The position numbers were made by a program, and so were the translations under genes. Under the pieces are notes generated by a model. It worked only from the letters and a program-made list of their open reading frames with translations, was not told where the DNA came from and did no database searches. Of a DNA stretch of 35,017 nt, positions 9,621 through 15,920 are shown piece by piece; the stretch's first letter is position 1, and every line of letters begins with the position of its first letter. The DNA is taken from contig JBEKUY010000016.1 in the NCBI GenBank assembly GCA_049514555.1, forward strand, positions 1 through 35,017, written 5' to 3'. This stretch comes from JBEKUY01 sp049514555. GTDB lineage: Bacteria > Acidobacteriota > Terriglobia > Acidiferrales > UBA7541.

Positions 9621-9703
9621 GGACTCGGAACCTCCGTGGCATGGGGGCGCGGAAACACCTGGTGTATAGCACCGTTTCTGTACCTTGTATATACACAATA
9701 TAC

Positions 9704-9733
9704 TTGACCGGACGGTATTCCGCAGGCTATATA
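9704..9733 (+). promoter_or_regulatory. Sigma-70-like promoter for the candidate RNA
   Basis: TTGACC at 9704-9709 and TATATA at 9728-9733 are separated by 18 bp. Start of transcription is predicted near 9740. No protein gene follows on this strand for more than 1.9 kb, but the first base-paired element begins at 9746. Confidence 0.45.
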
Positions 9734-9739
9734 GATGTC

Positions 9740-9890
9740 CTCACCGGGCACTCCGGCTATGTCCGCGCGCCTCTGAGAGGGCAGCAAGCATGGATGACCC
9801 ATCGCGCCGGAGTGCCCACTTCCAAGGCTTACCGATCTCACATTTCTTGACGTTCGTAGACAGCCCGACGTCATGTCGGGCTAACTTATT
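9740..9890 (+). ncRNA. Candidate structured RNA, about 150 nt
   Basis: The segment lies between two minus-strand genes and is preceded by its own promoter-like pair. Seen by eye: an 11-bp perfect stem P1 (GGGCACTCCGG 9746-9756 with CCGGAGTGCCC 9807-9817); a continuing CGCG/CGCG helix (9764-9767 with 9803-9806) across a 7-nt bulge; and inside it two hairpins, CCTC-TGA-GAGG (9770-9780) and ATGG-ATGAC-CCAT (9790-9802), giving a three-way junction. After a 44-nt linker, an 8-bp hairpin AGCCCGAC-GTCAT-GTCGGGCT (9862-9882) followed by AACTTATT could be a weak terminator. No known family was recognised. A mobile hairpin repeat is an alternative. Confidence 0.35.
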
Positions 9891-9955
9891 GGGATTGAGA
9901 ACCTTGTGGGGCGAGACAAGCGGCGCCGCCAATTCAGATGGTTTTGGTCTGCGTC

Positions 9956-10591
9956 CTAGCGCGCCAGCCTAAGAGCCAGCGCAGTCATGTCATCGGCCCT
10001 GCCTGTGCGACCCGCCGCGTCGAGAATGGCCTGCGGAACTTCCGAAAAGTGCTTCCCGGCTGCGCCCACTACAGTCCTTTGCAACAGGTAGAGATTGAGA
10101 GGAGTCCATGCGCCATCCGAGAGCAGCAGTAGGATGTCGCCTGCACCGAGGGTGACGCGGATGATGAATGGCTGAGTCTGTCCGCTCCCAAGCCGCGGTT
10201 TGCTCGCACCTTCCGTGACGATCCGACATCGGCCCTCGCGGTTGATGTGATACAGGCGACTGTCTCCCACGCACGCCCCGACTGCCTCACTGCCAACAAT
10301 GGCGACCGCGAGGAAAGTGCCCTGCGCGCCTCCGAGGAGCGATGAGTCCAGGAGCTTGACCCACTTCGCCCACGTGTCGGCTTCTGTAATCTGCTCCGGT
10401 GTTGTCTCACCGAGTAGCTTCTCGAATAGCGCCAGCACGCGCTTGGCTACTCTCTCTGCATTCCCCGCACCGTCGCACAGCACCGCGAAGGGACGCTCGC
10501 CGCGACCAATGAGGAAGGCGTCCTCGTTCTGCGTCCTTCCTTGCTGGGGGCGTGTGGCGGCGAAGCATTCGACTCGCATAGTGCTCTGCAT
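9956..10591 (-). CDS. PP2C-family Ser/Thr protein phosphatase (small, soluble)
   Basis: 211 residues; a second ATG at codon 5 is an equally possible start because neither has a clear ribosome site. PPM/PP2C motifs are in order: GRTQNEDAF (metal-binding Asp), VLCDGAGN, CVGDSRLYHI, LLLLSDGAW and ADDMTALAL at the end. All metal-coordinating aspartates appear present. The length is a bare catalytic domain with no membrane segment or sensor. Bacterial enzymes of this kind usually reverse a Ser/Thr kinase, but no kinase is in the window. Its neighbour is the double zinc-ribbon gene. Phosphatase, zinc-ribbon and kinase genes occur together in TerY-type phosphorylation modules; only two of those parts are seen, so that link is speculative. 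Confidence 0.85.
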   Translation of the reverse strand: MQSTMRVECFAATRPQQGRTQNEDAFLIGRGERPFAVLCDGAGNAERVAKRVLALFEKLLGETTPEQITEADTWAKWVKLLDSSLLGGAQGTFLAVAIVGSEAVGACVGDSRLYHINREGRCRIVTEGASKPRLGSGQTQPFIIRVTLGAGDILLLLSDGAWTPLNLYLLQRTVVGAAGKHFSEVPQAILDAAGRTGRADDMTALALRLAR

Positions 10592-10851
10592 AGGTGAAAG
10601 CGATTCTAGTGCGGATTCTTACCGAAGAGGTTCGATAAGTTTGACGGATGTCGTTCGCCAAAATGCAAAACCGAATCCACAAACGTCACTTGAAACTATT
10701 TTTGTCGAAAATTAGCTGAGAAAACCTGCTGCTTAAAGATATAGGCGAACGCGCATCGCAGGTTCGTGGGAAAGACTTGGGAAAGAACTCCGGTCGTTTA
10801 ATTCTTCGTTAAGTCGCACAGAATCAACGAGCCGTGTGCTCATTGTACGTT

Positions 10852-10896
10852 CTCATAACCTGAAGTTCGTTGGTTCAAATCCAACCCTCGCAGCCA
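10852..10896 (+). other. tRNA 3' half (CAT anticodon, Met/Ile type), attachment-site scar
   Basis: From the anticodon loop onward a tRNA is perfect: loop CTCATAA, stem strand CCTGA, 5-nt variable loop, T arm GTTGG-TTCAAAT-CCAAC, acceptor strand CCTCGCA, then GCCA. The matching 5' half (acceptor TGCGAGG, D arm) is absent from the expected position. A break exactly at the anticodon loop is what tyrosine-integrase insertion leaves at the distal end of an element. Confidence 0.7.
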
Positions 10897-10967
10897 ATTT
10901 CAGATTTGTAGGGCCAGAGGCCAGGACTGACTCTTGAAGTTGAAGCGCTGACAGGGCATCCCATGTC

Positions 10968-11021
10968 GCGTCCAAATGCGCAACCTGACTCAAGTAGCGC
11001 GTCCAACTGCGTCCAAAATCG
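10968..11021. repeat. Three short direct repeats, integrase arm-site-like
   Basis: GCGTCCAAATGCG (10968-10980), GCGTCCAACTGCG (10999-11011) and GCGTCCAAAATCG (11009-11021) share the core GCGTCCAA. They lie between the two facing tRNA 3' halves. Short repeats beside tRNA-type attachment sites often bind the integrase; here that is an inference. Confidence 0.5.
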
Positions 11022-11084
11022 CTCGATTTAGGGGTCAATTTCGGGAGTGGAAGCCAGTAAAGCCAACTGCATCAACAGGCTTTA

Positions 11085-11128
11085 TGGAGCGGGCGATGGG
11101 AATCGAACCCACGTCCGAAGTTTGGGAT
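11085..11128 (-). other. tRNA 3' half (Gly, CCC anticodon), attachment-site scar
   Basis: Read on the minus strand: loop ATCCCAA, stem strand ACTTC, 4-nt variable loop (usual for tRNA-Gly), T arm GTGGG-TTCGATT-CCCAT, acceptor strand CGCCCGC, then TCCA. No GCGGGCG acceptor strand or D arm occurs where the 5' half should be. It faces the tRNA half at 10852-10896, with 3' ends about 190 bp apart. Confidence 0.65.
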
Positions 11129-11708
11129 GGTTCGGCTTGCTAGACCTGAGGGCTTGGGCTCAGGAAGGCCGATGGATGCCGGCGAACAATAAGCCCCTAT
11201 GCATCCCCAGTCAGAAAATAGCCGCATTTTCCATCATTTTCCAAATGCAGCGAAATCAGGTCGAAGTAAGTGCCGCCAGTTCAGCGTGTTAGGGTTTACT
11301 AGAGGGAGCTTGGGAAGCTTCTATACTGCCATTGTACGACGCCCGCTCGTTTCCCTAGCTCATGAATTATACACAACGAAAGGACCACGGGTACAGACCG
11401 TCTATTTTCGAAATCTCTAAAGCTTCAATTTGACTGCCACTCTTGGTGGAGAATTCGGCCCATACTGTGCCAGGGAATGTCTCCGGTGTATCCGTAGCGG
11501 AGAGCCACGCTTTGGGTGGAAGACAAGCGCGTCCGGATAGGCGCACGCGCACATCCCTGCCGGATGTATTCGATTGCGCAGCAGGAGGCGCGTGATTTCT
11601 TGACGGCTGAGCACCTCTCCGTTAGCGTTGCTCAGAGCCTAAACGGCGGCGCGTTCCGTGCACGGCGCTCCCGCTCGACGGCTCAACCGAGATTGAGGGG
11701 AGCCCACC
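11129..11708. other. Non-coding gap with short repeats, upstream of the SAM hydrolase gene
   Basis: Together with 10592-10851 this makes a 1.1-kb region without a supportable protein gene. At 11224-11248 a short segment contains ATTTTCC twice, bounded by GCATTT/AAATGC; it lies on the 5' side of the Gly tRNA half and may be another integrase-binding cluster. Short frames that begin in the tRNA halves are artefacts of reading tRNA sequence. Confidence 0.4.
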
Positions 11709-12503
11709 TTGTCTAACCCGATCATTACCCTCACGACCGACTACGGCTTGACCGACCACCTGGTCGGGACGCTTAAGGGCGTCATTCTGACGATCAATCC
11801 GGACGCGACCATTGTGGACATCACGCACAGCGTCACGCCGTATGATGTTCTCGATGGCGCGCTGGCGATCGCCTCGGCCTACCGTTATTTCCCGTCGAAG
11901 ACCATCCACGTCGTGATCGTGGACCCCGGCGTGGGAACCGAGCGGAGACCGCTGCTCGTGAGCGGTGAAACCCAGTTTTTCGTGGCCCCGGACAACGGCG
12001 TCCTCTCCATGGTCCTCGAGCAGCAGGAGGATTTGACGGTGCGGCACATCAACGCGGAGCATTACTTTCTTCAACCGCTCAGCAGGACGTTCCACGGGCG
12101 GGATATTTTTGCGCCCGTGGCCGCGCGGCTTTCCAAATCGTGGCAACCCGCGAGCATGGGCGACGAGATCCAAGACTTCAAGCGCTTCAGCCTGCCCAAG
12201 CCGAAACTCGCCGAAGGCCATCTGACGGGCCTCGTGCTGCGCGTCGACACCTTCGGCAACCTCATGACGAATATCACCATGGCGGACCTGCCCGAGGCCG
12301 TAACCAAAGAAGGAGCCCTCAAACTGCGGTTTGGCGAACAGGAAGTGAACAAGCTAGTCGGCACCTTCAGCGAAGGCGAGCCGGGAATTCCGGTGGCGAT
12401 CGTCGGCTCGAGCGGCTTCATCGAGATCATCGTCAACAAGGGGAACGCGTCGCGGATTCTGAACACGGGCCGCGGCGCACCCGTGGTGATCCCTGTTCCG
12501 TAG
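11709..12503 (+). CDS. SAM hydroxide adenosyltransferase (DUF62 family)
   Basis: 264 residues from a TTG start with GAGGGGAG seven bases upstream; the conserved N-terminus IITLTTDYGLTDHLVGTLKG begins directly after it. The family splits S-adenosylmethionine with water to adenosine and methionine, and is homologous to bacterial fluorinase and chlorinase. Visible family features are DITHSVTPYDVLDGAL, VVIVDPGVGTERRPLLV, FFVAPDNGVLS and the C-terminal beta domain with FGNLMTNI. Length is normal. It converges on the ABC permease gene with only seven bases between stop codons, and no terminator hairpin was seen there. Confidence 0.9.
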   Translation: MSNPIITLTTDYGLTDHLVGTLKGVILTINPDATIVDITHSVTPYDVLDGALAIASAYRYFPSKTIHVVIVDPGVGTERRPLLVSGETQFFVAPDNGVLSMVLEQQEDLTVRHINAEHYFLQPLSRTFHGRDIFAPVAARLSKSWQPASMGDEIQDFKRFSLPKPKLAEGHLTGLVLRVDTFGNLMTNITMADLPEAVTKEGALKLRFGEQEVNKLVGTFSEGEPGIPVAIVGSSGFIEIIVNKGNASRILNTGRGAPVVIPVP

Positions 12504-12510
12504 CCGTTCC

Positions 12511-13380
12511 TCAGCGGGTCGAGTCTGTGGCCACCAGTTGCGAGCGTGTGCGCGGGTCGAGCCAGTCCCGCCAGGCGTCGCCGAGCAAGTTGAAGGCCAG
12601 CACCGCCGTCATCACCGCAAGCGCGGGAAAGATTACGAGGTGTGGCGCATCAAAAAGATGGTTGCGCGCATCGTTGAGCATGGCGCCCCAACTGGGGCGC
12701 GGCGCGAGAACTCCCAGCCCTAGGAAGCTCAGCGTGGACTCGGCCAGGATCGCTCCGGCCATGCCGATGGTGGCCTGGATGAGCACCGGCTGAAGAATAT
12801 TCGGCAGGAGATGCCGCAACAGGATGCGCGCGTGCGAAGCTCCCAGCGAGCGCGCGGCGAGAACAAACTCCAGCTCTTTGACCTTCAGCACCTGCGCCCG
12901 CGCGAGGCGCGCGTAGCCGGCCCAGCCGGTCACGACCAACGCAAGAATGACCTTGCCAAGCCCCGGCCCGAGAAACGCCGCGAGCGCAATCGCCAAAAGC
13001 ACCCCGGGAAACGACAGGAACGCGTTGATCAGCACCACGTTCACGATGCGGTCGAACCACCCCGCGGCATAACCCGAGAGCATCCCGAGAAGCAGCCCCG
13101 TCAGGCCGCAGCCGAGTACGACGGAGACCGCCACCGTCAGCGACACCCGCGCGCCGAAGAGCACGCGGGAGAACACGTCGCGGCCGAGTTCGTCGGTGCC
13201 CATCCAATGCGCCAGACTCGGCGCCGAAAGGCGCTGAGGAAGATTCTGCGCGGCGGGATCGAACGGCGCGACCCAAGGCGCGAGCAGCGCCGCCAGTATG
13301 AGGATCACTGCGGCGACAAAGCCCCAGCGGGCCAGGGCGCTGTGGCGTAGAAACCCGCGGAGGGGCGCAAAGGGGTTCAT
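12511..13380 (-). CDS. Oligopeptide/nickel-type ABC transporter permease (DppC/OppC family)
   Basis: 289 residues from ATG 13380, which overlaps the stop of the partner permease (ATGA). A longer open frame upstream is only the shadow of the partner gene. The N-terminal OppC helix (FVAAVILILAALLAPWVAPF) is followed by HWMGTDELGRDVFSRVLFGAR, the family signature, and about five more membrane helices. The EAA loop that docks the ATPase is at ELEFVLAARSLGASHARILLRHLLP. It forms the heterodimeric channel with the DppB-like protein. No ATPase or binding protein gene is adjacent, so those subunits must be encoded elsewhere. Confidence 0.9.
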   Translation of the reverse strand: MNPFAPLRGFLRHSALARWGFVAAVILILAALLAPWVAPFDPAAQNLPQRLSAPSLAHWMGTDELGRDVFSRVLFGARVSLTVAVSVVLGCGLTGLLLGMLSGYAAGWFDRIVNVVLINAFLSFPGVLLAIALAAFLGPGLGKVILALVVTGWAGYARLARAQVLKVKELEFVLAARSLGASHARILLRHLLPNILQPVLIQATIGMAGAILAESTLSFLGLGVLAPRPSWGAMLNDARNHLFDAPHLVIFPALAVMTAVLAFNLLGDAWRDWLDPRTRSQLVATDSTR

Positions 13381-14297
13381 TCCACGCGCACCCTGGGATC
13401 CACCGCCGCATAGAGCAGATCGGTGAGGAAATTGACGGCCACATACGACACTGCGATGACCAGGATGCAGCCCTGCAGGAGCGGATAATCGCGCGAGGAG
13501 ATGGCCTGCACGGCCAGTCGGCCGATGCCCGGCCACGAAAAAATGGTTTCGGTAACGATGGCGCCGGCGAGAAGCGTGCCGAATTGCAGCCCGAGAATCG
13601 TGATGATGGGAATCAGGGCGTTGCGCAGCGCGTGACGAATGAGGACCGCCCGCGTGGAAAGCCCCTTGGCGCGGGCAGTGCGGACGTAGTCGCTCGAAAG
13701 CTCCTCCAGCATCGCGCCGCGCACCATGCGGGTCAGAATCGCCGCGAGCGCCGCGCCGAGCGTCGCCGCCGGGAGAACGAAATGGAGCGGCCCTCCGCGG
13801 CCGGACACCGGCAGCCAACCGAGATATATCGAGAAAACCAGGATCAAGACCGGTCCCAACGCGAAATTCGGCACTGCTAGGCCAAGAAGAGTGAACACGC
13901 TCACGGCGCGATCGACAAGGCTCCCGGGGCGATGCGCGGCAACGACACCGGCAGGGATGCCGATCCCGGCGCAAACCACCAAGGCCACAAAAGCGAGTTC
14001 GAGCGTGGCGGGATAACGCTCGAAGATGATGCGCCGGACCGGCGCCTGGAACCTGATGGATCGGCCGAGATCCCCGTGCGCGAGACTTCGCAGGTATTGC
14101 GCGTATTGCGTGCGGACGGGGAGATCGAGGCCAAGCGTATGGCGGAGCTGGCTCACCTCCGCGGGCGCCGCTCCCTCGCCCAGCATTTGCTGCACCGGAT
14201 CGCCGGGAACGATGTGAATGAGGAGAAAAACCATCGTGAGCACGAGCCACAGCGCCGGAAGCGTGTAAAGCATACGAAGGAGAAGGTGGCGGCGCAT
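13377..14297 (-). CDS. Oligopeptide/nickel-type ABC transporter permease (DppB/OppB family)
   Basis: 306 residues, ATG start. The N-terminus LLLRMLYTLPALWLVLTMVF with FLLIHIVPGDP is the DppB/OppB signature (first helix plus PGDP). The periplasmic segment VRTQYAQYLRSLAHGDLG is also typical. The EAA loop is DYVRTARAKGLSTRAVLIRHALR. It begins 8 bp after the CBS-domain protein gene and overlaps the DppC-like gene by 4 bp, so the three genes are probably one transcript and the two permeases are translationally coupled. The substrate (peptide, nickel or other) cannot be chosen without the binding protein. Confidence 0.92.
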   Translation of the reverse strand: MRRHLLLRMLYTLPALWLVLTMVFLLIHIVPGDPVQQMLGEGAAPAEVSQLRHTLGLDLPVRTQYAQYLRSLAHGDLGRSIRFQAPVRRIIFERYPATLELAFVALVVCAGIGIPAGVVAAHRPGSLVDRAVSVFTLLGLAVPNFALGPVLILVFSIYLGWLPVSGRGGPLHFVLPAATLGAALAAILTRMVRGAMLEELSSDYVRTARAKGLSTRAVLIRHALRNALIPIITILGLQFGTLLAGAIVTETIFSWPGIGRLAVQAISSRDYPLLQGCILVIAVSYVAVNFLTDLLYAAVDPRVRVE

Positions 14298-14305
14298 GAA
14301 AATAA

Positions 14306-15772
14306 TCAGCCGGTGCGATGGGCTGTCCGAGTCGGGCCGCCGCTGGCCTCATCAGGCCGCTCTGCGGGTTGCACGCTCGCCTGGGTTTCCGATTCGACAT
14401 CCACCCGGACATCGGACGCCGGCACCGCCCCGGTCTGGCCTTCGGGCAAGCGCAGTTGTTGGATTTTCACGCGAGCCACGCGGCGGGCATCCATCTCGAC
14501 CACGGTGAAGCAATAGCCGCCATACTCGAAGGTTTCCCCTCCGCGGGGGATGAAGCCGAGTTGCGCGAGAATGAAGCCGCCGACAGTTGAGTATGCGGGA
14601 TCGTCGGGCAAGGCGATATTGTACTGAGTCTCGAGGTCGCGGATGTTGAGCGATGCGTCGAAGATCATGGCGCCGTCCGCCAGGGTGAGCGGGCGCTCGA
14701 CCACGTCGAATTCATCGTAAATCTCGCCGACCAGCTGCTCGAGGATGTCTTCGAGCGTGACCATGCCCAGAATGCTGCCGTGCTCGTCCACGACGATCGC
14801 CAATCCGATGCGGCGCGTCCGCAGCTCGCGGAGCAAATCGCTGGCCGGCTTGGTTTCCGGCACGATGAGCGCATCCCGCAAGACGTGCCGCAGGTCGAAC
14901 TCCTGCGGCGCCAGGCCCTCTTCCAGGCGGCGCTCGCGATCGAGCAGGACCCAGATCATGTCCTTGACGTGGATGAAGCCGAGGACGTGGTCGTCGGCGA
15001 GGCGGAAGACCGGCAGGCGCGACCGTTGCGTGGTGGCGAAGACGCGCATCACGTCTTCCAGCGATGCCTCGGAAGAGATCGTGTGCATGTCCGGCCGGGG
15101 CACCATGATCTCGCGAACCTGCACCTGGCCGAGCTCGAGGGCGCTGAGAATGAACCGTTCCTGTCCGGGAGCCAAGAGGCCGCGCTCGCGCGCCTGCTGG
15201 ATTTCAACCTGCAGCTCCTCGGCCGAGTGCGCCACCGAATGGTACATCGGCGCGGCGATACCCATGGCGTGGACCACGCGCCGCGACGCGCCATCGAGCA
15301 AGTCGATCACCCAGCGAAAGCTGTGCAGGTACCAGTGAAACGGCCGCGCGATCATCAAGGCAATTCGTTCCGCGCGGGAGAGGCTGATGCTCTTCGGAAC
15401 GAGTTCGCCCAGAACGACGTGAAAAACCGTCAACAGAAGAAACGCCAAGGTCAGCGCAGCGCCATGAACGATGATCGCGCCGCGCGTGCCCGCGGCGGCT
15501 TCGGGAAGCAGGTCGCTGAAGATTCGCGCCAGCGTCAGTTCGCCAACGGCGCCGAGCGCCAGGCTGGTCAGGGTGATTCCCACCTGCACGCCGGAAACGA
15601 CGCGGTGCAGTTCGTTGAGCAGTTCAAGGACGATCCGCGCGCGTGCGTTCCGCCGCGCCACGAGCTGCCGCACGCGCGACAGCCGCACGGCCACAAGAGA
15701 AAACTCCGCCGCGGCGAAAAAGCCGTTCAACGCCACAAGCGCCAGCACCGCCAGCAGTCGAACCGCGATCAT
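14306..15772 (-). CDS. CNNM/CorC-type transmembrane CBS-domain protein (hemolysin family)
   Basis: 488 residues, ATG start. An N-terminal DUF21 membrane domain (about 1-190, with ALVALNGFFAAAEFSLVAVR and HVVLGELVPKSI), a CBS pair (about 205-335, with REIMVPRPDM and LGFIHVKDMIW), and a C-terminal CorC/HlyC domain (about 350-430, with TVGGFILAQLGFIPRGGETF). Such proteins are linked to magnesium or other divalent cation export; the hemolysin name is historical. The last 35 residues are a low-complexity tail rich in E, P and T. It is first in a three-gene operon with two ABC permeases and divergent from the penicillin acylase gene. A TACAAT box on the minus strand (15797-15802) is a possible -10 element. 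Confidence 0.92.
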   Translation of the reverse strand: MIAVRLLAVLALVALNGFFAAAEFSLVAVRLSRVRQLVARRNARARIVLELLNELHRVVSGVQVGITLTSLALGAVGELTLARIFSDLLPEAAAGTRGAIIVHGAALTLAFLLLTVFHVVLGELVPKSISLSRAERIALMIARPFHWYLHSFRWVIDLLDGASRRVVHAMGIAAPMYHSVAHSAEELQVEIQQARERGLLAPGQERFILSALELGQVQVREIMVPRPDMHTISSEASLEDVMRVFATTQRSRLPVFRLADDHVLGFIHVKDMIWVLLDRERRLEEGLAPQEFDLRHVLRDALIVPETKPASDLLRELRTRRIGLAIVVDEHGSILGMVTLEDILEQLVGEIYDEFDVVERPLTLADGAMIFDASLNIRDLETQYNIALPDDPAYSTVGGFILAQLGFIPRGGETFEYGGYCFTVVEMDARRVARVKIQQLRLPEGQTGAVPASDVRVDVESETQASVQPAERPDEASGGPTRTAHRTG

Positions 15773-15920
15773 GTCAAATCAAGAACTCCCCGCGAGATTG
15801 TATCAGGAGGCAGCCGCGAGCGCGCCCCAGCGACCCACCGCCTCGTGCGCGGCCGGTTGCGCCCAACGACAATCGTCCTCTAGACTGGTTTGACGTTGCT
15901 TGACAGACTGGGGACATCGA

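Noticed and set aside
9770..9782. A hammerhead ribozyme core in the candidate RNA (CUGAGAG resembling CUGANGA).
   Set aside because: The required GA after the variable base is AG here, and no partner GAAA core or cleavage triplet is in place.
10853..11292. Two small ORFs (10853-11038 minus and 11047-11292 plus) that look like conserved peptides.
   Set aside because: Their recognisable parts (ARVGFEPTNFRL and GDGNRTHVRSLG) are translations of tRNA T-arm sequence, a well-known artefact, so they are not protein genes.
12511..14412. A 633-codon minus-strand ORF covering both permease regions.
   Set aside because: Its first half is an out-of-frame shadow of the DppB-like gene; only the part from ATG 13380 matches a permease, with the ATGA overlap.
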